Of a stretch of 27,424 bases of DNA, positions 6,647 through 15,164 are shown piece after piece. Origin of the DNA: an uncultured Lachnospiraceae bacterium (lineage in GTDB: Bacteria > Bacillota > Clostridia > Lachnospirales > Lachnospiraceae); NCBI GenBank assembly GCA_947174985.1, contig CAMWLB010000003.1, positions 1 through 27,424 of the forward strand. Reading direction: 5' to 3'. Position numbers and translations under genes: made by a program. Below the pieces are notes generated by a model. It searched no databases. It was not told where the DNA came from and saw only the letters and a list, made by a program, of their open reading frames with translations. Within the stretch, counting starts at the first letter, position 1. Each line of letters starts with the position of its first letter.

Positions 6647-9600
6647 TTACCTTGGTACTTCGACCATGATATAAGCCTCTACAATATCCAGTTCCTGCAT
6701 CTGGTCGAAGCCTTCAAACACCAGACCGCACTCGAAGCCTGCTTTGACTTCCTTCACGTCGTCCTTGAAACGCTTTAAGGAAGCAAGCTCGCCCTCGAAT
6801 ATCTGCTTTCCTTCGCGGCTGATTCGAATCTTGCAGTTTCTCTGGAACATACCGTCCAGCACGTAAGAGCCTGCGATGTTGCCGACTGCGGACGCCTTGA
6901 ATATCTGGCGCACTTCTGCGTGGCCGATAACCTTTTCCTCGAATATCGGATCCAACATGCCCTTCATCGCCGCTTCGATATCCTCGATTGCCTGATAGAT
7001 GACACGGTATAGGCGGACATCCACGCCCTCTCTCTCCGCAATGGTTTTTGCGGTTGTGTCGGGACGCACGTTAAAGCCGATGATAATCGCAGAGGAAGCG
7101 CTTGCCAGCATAACGTCGGATTCGTTGATGGCTCCTACGCCGCCGTGAATACATTTTACTACCACTTCTTCGTTCGACAGCTTTAAAAGGCTCTGCTTTA
7201 CTGCCTCGACGCTGCCCTGTACGTCTGCCTTGACAATGAGGTTCAGCTCTTTCAGATTGCCCTCCTGAATCTGGGAGAACAAATCGTCCAAAGACATCTT
7301 GCTCTTTGTCTCTTCCAGCATCTTTTCCTTATTCTGTGCCAAATATGTGTCTGCAAAGGATTTTGCAGTCTTATCGTTCTCATGGGCAAGGAAAACTTCT
7401 CCGGCGCTCGGCACATCGCTCAGACCTAAAATTTCTACGGGTGTGGAAGGTCCGGCCTCCTTCACCCTTCTTCCCTTGTCGTCTATCATCGCACGCACCT
7501 TGCCGTGGCTTGCGCCTGCGGAAATAAAGTCGCCCACATGGAGCGTTCCCTTCTGCACCAGCACGGTGGCAACCGGTCCGCGTCCCTTGTCAAGCTCCGC
7601 CTCAATCACAAGACCCCTTGCGCGTCTGTTGGGGTTCGCCTTCAGCTCTAAGATATCTGCTGTCAGCAGAATGGTCTCTAACAGATCCTCGATGCCTTCT
7701 CCCGATTTTGCAGATACCGGAACAAACTCCGTGGTTCCACCCCAGTCTACCGGAATCAGCTCATATTCCGTCAATTCCTGTTTTACCCTGTCAATATTTG
7801 CATTGGGCTTATCTATTTTATTGACTGCCACCACAATCTCAATTCCGGCAGCTTTCGCATGGTTAATTGCCTCCACGGTCTGCGGCATCACGCCGTCGTC
7901 CGCTGCAACCACCAAAATGGCGATATCCGTCGCATTGGCGCCACGCATACGCATAGCGGTAAACGCTTCATGTCCCGGCGTATCAAGAAAAGTAATTTTT
8001 CTGCCGTTTGCGGAAACGGTATAGGCGCCGATATGCTGTGTGATACCACCTGCCTCTTTATCCGTCACATTCGTCTTACGAATCGCATCGAGCAGGGAGG
8101 TTTTACCGTGGTCAACATGCCCCATAACGCAGATAACCGGAGGTCTCTGCGCCTTCTCCTCTTCCTGTTCTTCCTCTTCTTTTAAAAGTTCCTCGATAAC
8201 GTCTACCTTGACTTCCTTTTCGCAGAGGATATCATACTCCATCGCTATATTTTCTGCTTCTTCATAGGAAATTTCCTGATTCAGGGTCACAATTTTTCCT
8301 TCCAGAAACAGCTTCTTGATAATCGTGGAAGACTGAATTTTCATTTTTTCCGCCAAATCTTTGATGGTGATGGATTCCGGCAGCACAATAACCTTTATAA
8401 CCTCTTCTACCACTTCTTCTTTTTTCTTCTCCGGCTTGATAAATCTGCCCGGTTTGTTCTTTACCTGTGCATCTTCTTCTTCGTAGATAAAGTCCTTGCG
8501 TGAACGCTTATCCTTCTCCTGGCTGATACGGCGCTTTTCTTCATCCCTGTGCTTTTCGGCATCCTTGATGGGAGCATCTGCAATAAAGCCTTTGCCTGCG
8601 CCCGGCTTTCTGAAGTTATCTCTCTGCCCTCCATTGCCTCTGCTATCGCGCCCGCTATTACCGAAGCTCCTTTCGCCGCCTGCGCCAGCGCTGCCGCCGC
8701 GGAAGCCGCCTTGATTATTGTACGAACCCTGCCTGCTGCCGCCTTCAGTTCTTCTATCCGGCCTTGCACCCTGCGGCCTGTCGCCTCTGTTGTTTTCCCT
8801 GTTTCCATAAGAAGGTCTCTCGCCTCCTGTTCTCGTCTGATTATAGCCCTGACCGGTCTGCCCGCCGCGATTCTGTCCGTTCCGGTTCTGGCCGTTCTGA
8901 CCATTTCGGTTCTGACCGTTCTGTCCGTTCCGATTCTGATTGTTTTGTCCATTCTGCCCGTTCCGGTTCTGACCGTTCTGCTGTCTGTTATGCTCTCCCT
9001 GCTGTCTGTTCTCCGTACGGTTTGCCGCTGTCGTTTCCTGTACCTTTTCCGCCTGTACTTTTTCAACCTGCGGCTTTTCTACAACTGCTGCCTCTTCGCG
9101 CACCTTCTCCGCTGCCTGATTCTGCTGTTTTTCAGCAGCTGCCTGCTCCGGTCTGGCCTTCTGCGGTCTTGGCGGCGGCACCATCTGTACGCTCGGCGTA
9201 GGAGACGGCGGCGTCAACGGCTTAATCGGCCTTATCGGCGCATTCTGTCCCGGTCTCACGTTCTGCGCCGGTCTTGTATTCTGCCCCGGCCTTCCATTCT
9301 GTGCCGGTCTTGCACCCGCACCGTTCCGGTTCTGTCCATTTCCCTGCTGTCTGCCGCTCTGCTGCCCGGGAGCTCTGGAATTCTGCGGATTGCTCACCAC
9401 AATGATCGTTTTTTTCTTTTTGGGCGCTTCCTCTTTCGGCGCTGCCTTTGCCTCCTCTGCAGGCTTTGCAGCCTGTACTGTCTTATCCGTGCCTGCCTCT
9501 TTATTTGTCTGCGCCGCTTCTTTTGTTTGCGCAGCCTGTGGCTGCTTTGCCGATTTGTCCTCAGAGACTTCCGCCTTTTCTGCATTTTTTCCAAAATGAT

Positions 9601-9742
9601 TTCTCACCAGTGCAACGGCATCCTCATCAATGGTGCTCTGTGCCACTTTGGCTTCTATTCCCTTTTCCTGCAGAAACGCAATCACTTCCTTGCTCTGCTT
9701 TTCTACCTCTTTTGCAAGCTCATGTATCTTCATTTTTGCCAT
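6647..9742 (-). CDS. infB: Translation initiation factor IF-2
   Basis: GTPase that places initiator tRNA on the 30S subunit and drives subunit joining. At 1031 residues it is long for the family because of its N-terminal half. Residues 1-50 are an IF2-N module (MKIHELAKEVEKQSKEVI). About 60-440 are low complexity: Ala/Glu/Lys, then RP[AG]QN repeats at 144-172, then Asn/Gln/Gly/Arg tandem units near 253-293, then Gly/Arg-rich sequence. A second IF2-N module lies near 450-515. The G domain follows with GHVDHGKT (541-548), DTPGH (587-591) and NKID (641-644), then domains II to IV. ATG 9742 is preceded by AGGAGG at 12 bases. ylxQ ends 16 bases upstream. Confidence 0.97.
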   Translation of the reverse strand: MAKMKIHELAKEVEKQSKEVIAFLQEKGIEAKVAQSTIDEDAVALVRNHFGKNAEKAEVSEDKSAKQPQAAQTKEAAQTNKEAGTDKTVQAAKPAEEAKAAPKEEAPKKKKTIIVVSNPQNSRAPGQQSGRQQGNGQNRNGAGARPAQNGRPGQNTRPAQNVRPGQNAPIRPIKPLTPPSPTPSVQMVPPPRPQKARPEQAAAEKQQNQAAEKVREEAAVVEKPQVEKVQAEKVQETTAANRTENRQQGEHNRQQNGQNRNGQNGQNNQNRNGQNGQNRNGQNGQNRNGQNRGGQTGQGYNQTRTGGERPSYGNRENNRGDRPQGARPDRRTEGGSRQGSYNNQGGFRGGSAGAGGERSFGNSGRDSRGNGGQRDNFRKPGAGKGFIADAPIKDAEKHRDEEKRRISQEKDKRSRKDFIYEEEDAQVKNKPGRFIKPEKKKEEVVEEVIKVIVLPESITIKDLAEKMKIQSSTIIKKLFLEGKIVTLNQEISYEEAENIAMEYDILCEKEVKVDVIEELLKEEEEQEEEKAQRPPVICVMGHVDHGKTSLLDAIRKTNVTDKEAGGITQHIGAYTVSANGRKITFLDTPGHEAFTAMRMRGANATDIAILVVAADDGVMPQTVEAINHAKAAGIEIVVAVNKIDKPNANIDRVKQELTEYELIPVDWGGTTEFVPVSAKSGEGIEDLLETILLTADILELKANPNRRARGLVIEAELDKGRGPVATVLVQKGTLHVGDFISAGASHGKVRAMIDDKGRRVKEAGPSTPVEILGLSDVPSAGEVFLAHENDKTAKSFADTYLAQNKEKMLEETKSKMSLDDLFSQIQEGNLKELNLIVKADVQGSVEAVKQSLLKLSNEEVVVKCIHGGVGAINESDVMLASASSAIIIGFNVRPDTTAKTIAEREGVDVRLYRVIYQAIEDIEAAMKGMLDPIFEEKVIGHAEVRQIFKASAVGNIAGSYVLDGMFQRNCKIRISREGKQIFEGELASLKRFKDDVKEVKAGFECGLVFEGFDQMQELDIVEAYIMVEVPR

Positions 9743-9758
9743 GCTTCTTTATTACCTC

Positions 9759-10079
9759 CTAATTTTGTATAGCTTCCAGATGGTCTGCCAACGCACGTGC
9801 AAGACCTTTATCCGTAACTGCGACTGAGGAGCGCGGCTCCTTTCCCATTGCATGACCCAGTTCCTCTTTTGTCCCATATGTATAAATGGGTACCTGATAA
9901 AAAGAGCATTTATCCCTGAATCGCTTTTTCGTATTGTCTGACGCATCCTCTGCCACGATAACCAGCATGGCTGAGCCGCCCCGCACGGCATTTTCCGTAG
10001 AAAACTCTCCGCTCACTACGTTTCTGCCCTTCATTGCCAGACCCAGTAACGTATATATCTTATCCTGCTTCAATCTCAC
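9759..10079 (-). CDS. ylxQ: YlxQ-family L7Ae/L30e-like RNA-binding protein
   Basis: A small RNA-binding protein (about 106 residues) with the L7Ae/L30e/S12e fold, homologous to Bacillus YlxQ. Family marks are YTLLGLAMKGRNVVSGE near the start, the central MLVIVAEDASDNTKKRF, the CSFYQVPIY block that lines the RNA site, and VAVTDKGLARAL at the end. There is no ATG at the front. The candidates are TTG 10082, GTG 10079 and TTG 10073. AAGGAG (10086-10091) is too close for the first, so I chose GTG 10079, with TTG 10073 as the alternative. All lie inside the end of ylxR, so the two are translationally coupled. Its molecular role is not settled. Position between ylxR and infB is the conserved one. 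Confidence 0.88.
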   Translation of the reverse strand: MRLKQDKIYTLLGLAMKGRNVVSGEFSTENAVRGGSAMLVIVAEDASDNTKKRFRDKCSFYQVPIYTYGTKEELGHAMGKEPRSSVAVTDKGLARALADHLEAIQN

Positions 10080-10332
10080 CAAACTCCTTTTCTAAGTCCT
10101 CATAGACTTCATCCGGAATACTCATTTTGAAGGAACGCTCCAGACCCTTGTTCTTTTTTGCCTTCTTCAGACATTCCACACTCTTACAAAGGTATGCGCC
10201 TCTTCCGTTCTTTTTACCTGTCGTATCTAAAACAATGGGACCTTCCGTGGTTTTTAAGACGCGAAGCATTTCCTTTTTGCCTTTCATCTCCCCACAGCCG
10301 ACGCACTGTCTCAATGGAATTTTTTTACTCAT
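10060..10332 (-). CDS. ylxR: YlxR (DUF448) family RNA-binding protein
   Basis: A 90-residue basic protein of the YlxR/DUF448 family. The Bacillus homologue has been reported to modulate RNase P. The fold markers are all here: PLRQCVGCGEMKGKKEMLRV with the CxxC pair at 10-13, and NGRGAYLCKSVECLKKA from about 42. ATG 10332 overlaps the end of nusA by 8 bases. A longer open frame continues to 10593, but that part is a shadow of nusA and has no homology to the family. The order nusA-ylxR-ylxQ-infB is highly conserved and supports a role in RNA metabolism or translation. I see no zinc-binding residues beyond the CxxC and the later cysteine pair. Confidence 0.92.
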   Translation of the reverse strand: MSKKIPLRQCVGCGEMKGKKEMLRVLKTTEGPIVLDTTGKKNGRGAYLCKSVECLKKAKKNKGLERSFKMSIPDEVYEDLEKEFGEIEAG

Positions 10333-11521
10333 CGCCGCCGTCAACAGCCTCCTCGCCGAACTCATAAGCTTCTTCGGAATCCTCTGTGTAGTTCTCCTCG
10401 TATTCCTCTGCGTAGCCCTCTTCTTCATCGTACTCGTCAAATTCGTCCATATAGTCCTCGTACCGGAAGCCGGGCGCATCCTTTGCCTGTGTTTCCGACT
10501 TGATATCAATTTTATATCCTGTAAGCCTTGCAGCAAGCCTTGCATTCTGTCCTTCCTTGCCAATCGCAAGGGAAAGCTGATAATCCGGCACAACTACCTT
10601 TGCCGTCTTCTCGTGAGGGTCTGCAAACACCGCAACAATTTTTGCAGGTGAAAGCGCATTCTGAATCAGATTGCCGGGGTTTTCATCCCAGTTCACAATA
10701 TCTATCTTTTCGCCCCGCAGCTCTTCTACAATGGCATTGACTCTGGCGCCGTTTAAGCCCACGCATGCGCCAACCGCATCTACGTTGGGATTGTGGCTCC
10801 AAACCGCAATCTTGGTACGGCTGCCCGCCTCACGCGCAATGCTTTTAATTTCGACGGTTCCGTCCTTGATTTCCATCACTTCAGACTCAAACAGCCTCTT
10901 TACCAGCTCCGGATGGGTGCGGCTAACATTGATACGGGGTCCCTTCGGGGTGTTCTTAACCTCTAAGATATAAACCTTGATTCTCTCCGTCGGCTTGAAC
11001 ATCTCGCCCTTAACCTGCTCGCTCTCGCTCAGCATAGCGTCCGCCTTGCCCAGATTGATGCTGATATTGCGTCCGATATAGCGCTGTACCACACCGGTCA
11101 CAACGTCTTTTTCCTTCTCATAATACTGATTGTAGATAACGCTTCTTTCCTCTTCACGGATTTTCTGCAAAATCACGTTCTTGGCGTTCATGGTGGCAAT
11201 CCGCCCAAATTCCTTGGACTTGATTTCCACATGCACCATTTCGCCCACCTGTGCCTCGGAGAAAATTTCCCTTGCATCCGCAAGTGAAATCTGCAGGCAG
11301 TCGTCCTCCACCTCTTCCGGCGTCTCCACTACCTCTTTTTCCGCATAGCACAAAAAGTCACATGTTTCCCTGTTAATTTCTACCTTGATGTTATCCGCTT
11401 TTCCAAAATGGTTCTTACATGCCGTTACCAGAGAATTTTCAATCGCCTCAAACAAAGTTTCCTTGCTGATTTCCTTCTCTTTCTCCAATATATCAAGCGC
11501 TTCCATCAATTCCTTATTCAT
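10325..11521 (-). CDS. nusA: Transcription termination/antitermination factor NusA
   Basis: Binds RNA polymerase and nascent RNA to control pausing, termination and antitermination. The 398 residues contain the polymerase-binding N-terminal domain (about 1-125), an S1 domain (about 135-200, VVTGVVQRYIGRNISINLG), KH1 around 225-285 (GACVGLNGARVNAIVEEL) and KH2 around 300-345 (LAIGKEGQNARLAARLTGYKIDI). It lacks the C-terminal repeats of enteric NusA, as expected in Firmicutes. Instead it ends in an extremely acidic tail from about 355 (runs of Asp, Glu and Tyr). ATG 11519-11521 follows AGGAGG at 10 bases. It is second in the operon, 44 bases after rimP. Confidence 0.97.
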   Translation of the reverse strand: MNKELMEALDILEKEKEISKETLFEAIENSLVTACKNHFGKADNIKVEINRETCDFLCYAEKEVVETPEEVEDDCLQISLADAREIFSEAQVGEMVHVEIKSKEFGRIATMNAKNVILQKIREEERSVIYNQYYEKEKDVVTGVVQRYIGRNISINLGKADAMLSESEQVKGEMFKPTERIKVYILEVKNTPKGPRINVSRTHPELVKRLFESEVMEIKDGTVEIKSIAREAGSRTKIAVWSHNPNVDAVGACVGLNGARVNAIVEELRGEKIDIVNWDENPGNLIQNALSPAKIVAVFADPHEKTAKVVVPDYQLSLAIGKEGQNARLAARLTGYKIDIKSETQAKDAPGFRYEDYMDEFDEYDEEEGYAEEYEENYTEDSEEAYEFGEEAVDGGDE

Positions 11522-11565
11522 TTTCCATTATCCTCCTGTTTTCTTTATTTTTATGGTACCCTTAT

Positions 11566-12030
11566 TTAAAAATCAAGCGCAAGCCTGATAAGTGCGATAT
11601 CGCTCTTTACAAAAACCATTTCTCCGCTTTCCGTCTCCACGGTCACCGTGTCCTTGTCATAGGCTTTCAAAACGCCGGCAAACTCCTTGCATTTGTCAAT
11701 CGGCTTGTAGGTCTTTACTTCCACTTCGCTTCCAAGGCTTTTTTCCAAATGCTTATCCTTCTTTAATGTCCTTCCAAGCCCGGGACTGGAAACTTCCAAT
11801 ATATAAGCATCCTCGATAAAATCCTCTTTGTCCAGTGCATCGGATAAGGCTCTGCTCACTTTTTCGCAGTCCTCGATATTGACGCCATCCGGCTTGTCAA
11901 TATACGCCCGCAGATACCAGTCCGCTCCTTCTTTTACATATTCCACATCATAGATTTCCACCCCGTTTGCCGCCACAATGGGGGCCAGCAGCGCTTCCGT
12001 CTTAGATTCGTATGTCTCTCTTTTAGACAT
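11566..12030 (-). CDS. rimP: Ribosome maturation factor RimP
   Basis: Needed for maturation of the 30S subunit. The 154-residue protein shows the family hallmarks: GVEIYDVEYVKEGADWYLRAYID, then GVNIEDCEKVSRALSDALD, then the signature LEVSSPGLGRTLK, and a C-terminal SH3-like half (FAGVLKAYDKDTVTVET). I chose ATG 12030. An upstream in-frame ATG at 12123 is rejected because the predicted transcript start is near 12129, leaving no ribosome site, and because the extra codons encode the leader hairpin. The nearest Shine-Dalgarno, AAAGGA, is about 12 bases upstream. First gene of the nusA-infB operon. Confidence 0.93.
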   Translation of the reverse strand: MSKRETYESKTEALLAPIVAANGVEIYDVEYVKEGADWYLRAYIDKPDGVNIEDCEKVSRALSDALDKEDFIEDAYILEVSSPGLGRTLKKDKHLEKSLGSEVEVKTYKPIDKCKEFAGVLKAYDKDTVTVETESGEMVFVKSDIALIRLALDF

Positions 12031-12082
12031 TCGTACACCATTTCCTTTCCATATGAAGTTGTCAATTGCATAAGCAACAAGA

Positions 12083-12105
12083 AAGAGTGGCGCAAGTCCA
12101 CTCTT
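12083..12105 (-). promoter_or_regulatory. Leader hairpin of the rimP-nusA operon
   Basis: In the predicted 5' untranslated region the minus strand reads AAGAGTGG, a 7-base loop ACTTGCG, then CCACTCTT, followed by a short T-rich stretch (TCTTG). A perfect 8-base-pair GAGTGG-type stem ahead of rimP is common in Firmicutes. It could act in NusA-dependent attenuation of its own operon, but the T-run is short and the regulatory role is inferred. Confidence 0.6.
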
Positions 12106-12135
12106 CATCTTGTATTCTATCATTAAGCTATATTC

Positions 12136-12164
12136 AGTGTATACCTGTTTTTACGGTATGTCAA
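12136..12164 (-). promoter_or_regulatory. Sigma-A promoter of the rimP-nusA-infB operon
   Basis: The minus strand has a perfect TTGACA -35 (12159-12164), a 17-base spacer and TACACT as -10 (12136-12141). The predicted start is near 12129, giving about 100 bases of leader that holds the hairpin. This is the best promoter match in the window and sits right where the housekeeping operon begins. Confidence 0.85.
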
Positions 12165-12186
12165 CAGTTTTTTCCAAAGAAAACCG

Positions 12187-13521
12187 TTATTGGTAATACT
12201 CCGTTTCCCGCTTCTCCATCTCTTCCCACACATCAGCAGGCACTACTTTCCGAATCAGCTCGCTTATGTCCGCATAAATGCCTTCGTCACAGTAGCCGCC
12301 TCCGTAATACCGCTCCTCACCTTCATATATCTGCAGCGAGACATAGGCATCTGTTTCCTCCGCCCGATGCGCTCCCGGTGTCAGACTTTCCACATCCGTC
12401 TGCTGTACCCACCGCATTACTTTTTCCAAATCTTCTGCTGAAACAGTGAACCTGATTTCCTGGTCAATGCCTTTGCCGCTTACCGTTTTTATGGGAAAGA
12501 GCAGAACCCGCCCGCTTCCGTCCTCATAAATATTGATATTATAGCAGCAGATTTCCCTTTCCATGTCTTCATAAGTGTAATACAGCTCCAGTACAGCCGC
12601 CTTTTCCGTATTCATCTGCGCGGAACTCTGACTGGTTTCCTCCCGCCTGCTGCCAACGTTATTAGGCAGTATGCCAGAGCTGAGCGCCAGCATCAGAGCA
12701 AGGGTTGCAAGACCGACGATTCCGAATATCAGAAATATTACGTCGCCTGCCTTTTCATCCTCTTTACAGATTGCTTCCCTTGTCTGCGGGTTCACAAGAA
12801 TATGTACCTGTCTGCCTATCGTGCGGTATTTTTTTCCACTTGAGCCTATGTTGCCGGAAAGCCGTCTTTTCTCGCCGCCCCAGTCATATTCATAGACAGG
12901 ATAATATATGTCCGTCTCCGTTCCTTCGCTGTCCGTACTGGTGCCTACTGTATAATCCACCTGCACACCTAAAAAGGAAAGCATGTTATGCGCATTCTGC
13001 GACCTTTTGATTTTTTTATAAATCCCCAGAGCACCGACTGCCATAAACAAGACACTGATGAAATAACCAAATATTATTGCAGCATCATCCGACGGATTTT
13101 TCAGGCCCTGCATGCCCCACAGCATTGCAGCCACAATCCCTATAAAAACAAAGAAAAAGATCACAAACCCTAGAACAGCCTGCTTCAGCCCTGCCTGCAG
13201 CTCAGGCGACGACTCCGGCAGCAGCAGACCTGTCTTGTCCACATAACGGCAGCGAATCACATCGCCCGGCACATACGGTTTTGCACTCGGCAAGGTTTTG
13301 ACAAGAGTTGTGCCATTTAAGTCATAAAAATCAACCGTTATTTCATAATAATCCGTTGTCTCATGCGCTTCCCCGTCTATGGATATTTTTTCTTCACAGG
13401 AAAGCACTCTTACATCCACCTGTCTGCCCTTTCTGGCTGCATACATAGGCTTCAGAAGCAGTCGGATAAAGTTTCCAATCAGAGCCGACGTCATTAAGAC
13501 AAAAATTATAATTTTCCACAT
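12187..13521 (-). CDS. Multi-pass membrane protein with DUF3592-like segments
   Basis: A 444-residue membrane protein of unknown function. Hydrophobic helices lie at about 3-22, 114-136, 148-167 and 261-282. Two soluble segments of similar layout precede helix pairs: about 33-100 (VDVRVLSCEE...YEITVDF...PGDVIRCRYVDKTG) and about 186-252 (VDYTVGTS...YYPVYEYDW...GRQVHILVNPQTREA). Both resemble DUF3592 domains. The C-terminal 150 residues form a separate acidic domain that I do not recognise. ATG 13521 with AAAGGAG 11 bases upstream is preferred over a TTG at 13572 that overlaps the symporter gene. It follows the symporter by 47 bases and may share its transcript. No clear terminator separates it from the rimP promoter. 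Confidence 0.75.
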   Translation of the reverse strand: MWKIIIFVLMTSALIGNFIRLLLKPMYAARKGRQVDVRVLSCEEKISIDGEAHETTDYYEITVDFYDLNGTTLVKTLPSAKPYVPGDVIRCRYVDKTGLLLPESSPELQAGLKQAVLGFVIFFFVFIGIVAAMLWGMQGLKNPSDDAAIIFGYFISVLFMAVGALGIYKKIKRSQNAHNMLSFLGVQVDYTVGTSTDSEGTETDIYYPVYEYDWGGEKRRLSGNIGSSGKKYRTIGRQVHILVNPQTREAICKEDEKAGDVIFLIFGIVGLATLALMLALSSGILPNNVGSRREETSQSSAQMNTEKAAVLELYYTYEDMEREICCYNINIYEDGSGRVLLFPIKTVSGKGIDQEIRFTVSAEDLEKVMRWVQQTDVESLTPGAHRAEETDAYVSLQIYEGEERYYGGGYCDEGIYADISELIRKVVPADVWEEMEKRETEYYQ

Positions 13522-13568
13522 TTCTCTCTGTTCTCCTTTACTTACAGTACCTGGGTTTTGCGGCACAA

Positions 13569-15110
13569 TCAATCCTTGCTTTCTTCATCTGTCAGCACCA
13601 GCTTCTGCTCCACAACCACCTTTTCTTCATAGCAGGAAAACAGTTCTTCTGTCTTTTCCCTTTTCATCTTCGGCGTTATCAGGCTGACGACGGGAACCAC
13701 CACCAGTCCGGCTATCATCGCCACTGCGCCCGCATTGATGGGAGAGGCAATGAATTTAAAGAACATGTTAAACACAGTGATACCGATGCCGCAGGCAAAG
13801 CTCGCCCACACAGCGGCTTTTGTCACACCCTTCCAGTATAATCCGTAGAGGAACGGCGCCAAAAACGCCCCTGCAAGCGCGCCCCATGAGATGCCCATGA
13901 GCTGGGCGATAAAGGTGGGAGGGTCCAGCGCAATCACGACGGATACCGCTACAAAAACCACCAGCAGAATTCTCATGCACAAAAGCTGCTTTTTCTCATC
14001 CATTTTTTTCACAAGATTGCCCCGTATCAAATCCAGCGTCAGCGTGGAACTGGAGGTCAGCACCAGAGAAGAGAGCGTTGACATGGAGGCGGATAACACC
14101 AACACAATCACAACGCCGATTAAAATATCCGGCAGTGTATTCAGCATAGAGGGAATAATTGCATCGTAGATAACGCCGCCCTGTCCGTTCCGGATTGCCT
14201 CCGTGTCAAAGAGACGCCCAAAACCGCCGAGGAAATAGCAGCCGCCGGAAATCACGACCGCAAAGATGGTGGAGATAATCGTACCTGTCTTGACCGCTTT
14301 CTCATCGCGGATGGCATAGAATTTATGTACCATCTGCGGCAGTCCCCATGTCCCTAAGGAGGTTAGAATCACGACGCCCAGAAGGTTTAAGGGGTCGGGA
14401 CCGAAGAAGGAAGCAAACGCGCCCTGCTGCCCCTGTGTCACGGCAACATCGCTGGGAATCTCCGACAGCTTAAACACTGCCTGCATAAAACCGCCCTGTC
14501 CGCCAAGTACCGCCGCAATCACAGCCACGATGCCGAAGAGCATCACGATGCCCTGTATGAAATCGTTGATTGCCGTCGCCATATAGCCGCCTAAAATGAC
14601 GTAAACACAGGTCAGCGCCGCCATGACAGCAACGCATACCCCATAAGGAATGGAAAACGCCATCTCAAACAGACGGGACAGCCCGTTATAGACGGAAGCC
14701 GTATAGGGAATCAAAAATAGAAAGGAAATGGCGGAAGCCGCTATCCGCAGCGCGTTGCTGTCATAGCGCTTTCCAAAATAATCCGGCATGGTCGCCGCCT
14801 TCATATGCTTGCTCATAATGCGGGTTCTCCGCCCCAATACCACCCATGCAAGCAGTGAGCCGATTACCGCATTGCCAATTCCAATCCATGTAGCAGACAG
14901 TCCGTACTTATAGCCAAACTGCCCCGCATACCCCACGAACACCACCGCGCTGAAATAGGAAGTGCCATAGGCAAATGCGGTAAGCCACGGGCCCACACTC
15001 CTGCCGCCCAGCACAAAATCGTCCACGTTCGTCGCGTGTTTTCTCGAGTAAAGCCCGACTGCCACCATCACGCCGAAAAACGCAAGTAACATCAATAGTT
15101 TCACTATCAT
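13569..15110 (-). CDS. Sodium:solute symporter family (SSS) transporter
   Basis: A sodium-driven uptake system of the PutP/PanF superfamily, 513 residues with about a dozen hydrophobic helices across its length. Family marks are the N-terminal FVLGGRSVGPWLTAFAYGTSYFSAVVFVGYAG (about 32-63), the helix with GGYMATAINDFIQGIVMLFG, and LSASMSTLSSLVLTSSSTLTLD, which contains small-polar residues placed like the sodium site of the superfamily. It ends in a charged cytoplasmic tail. ATG 15110 with GAGGT 5 bases upstream is chosen over an extended start at 15149. Substrate cannot be read from sequence. Because it follows paaK-iorA-iorB-ACT, an aryl acid or aromatic amino acid is a reasonable guess, but proline or pantothenate remain possible. 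Confidence 0.88.
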   Translation of the reverse strand: MIVKLLMLLAFFGVMVAVGLYSRKHATNVDDFVLGGRSVGPWLTAFAYGTSYFSAVVFVGYAGQFGYKYGLSATWIGIGNAVIGSLLAWVVLGRRTRIMSKHMKAATMPDYFGKRYDSNALRIAASAISFLFLIPYTASVYNGLSRLFEMAFSIPYGVCVAVMAALTCVYVILGGYMATAINDFIQGIVMLFGIVAVIAAVLGGQGGFMQAVFKLSEIPSDVAVTQGQQGAFASFFGPDPLNLLGVVILTSLGTWGLPQMVHKFYAIRDEKAVKTGTIISTIFAVVISGGCYFLGGFGRLFDTEAIRNGQGGVIYDAIIPSMLNTLPDILIGVVIVLVLSASMSTLSSLVLTSSSTLTLDLIRGNLVKKMDEKKQLLCMRILLVVFVAVSVVIALDPPTFIAQLMGISWGALAGAFLAPFLYGLYWKGVTKAAVWASFACGIGITVFNMFFKFIASPINAGAVAMIAGLVVVPVVSLITPKMKREKTEELFSCYEEKVVVEQKLVLTDEESKD

Positions 15111-15164
15111 CCCGTACCTCTTTCCTGCAGCCGCAAAACGGCGCTGCAATTCCTTTATCCTTTT

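Noticed and set aside
8864..8986. Short tandem DNA repeats considered as a CRISPR or minisatellite
   Set aside because: They are in-frame codons for Asn/Gln/Gly/Arg repeats within infB, with no spacers of unique sequence.
8549..9772. 407-codon plus-strand frame opposite infB, and shorter ones at 7299-8024
   Set aside because: Composition mirrors the repetitive infB N-terminus. No motif, ribosome site or homology is seen. They are antisense shadows.
10333..10593. Upstream extension of the ylxR frame
   Set aside because: It is a shadow of the nusA C-terminus. YlxR proteins are about 90 residues and begin at the conserved PLRQCVGC block.
12031..12123. Longer rimP start at ATG 12123
   Set aside because: The predicted transcript start is near 12129, leaving no ribosome site, and the codons coincide with the leader hairpin.
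12162..12189. Possible terminator after the DUF3592-like gene
   Set aside because: A weak 9-pair A/T-rich stem with a G-T pair is followed by GACATACC, not a T-run, and it overlaps the rimP -35.
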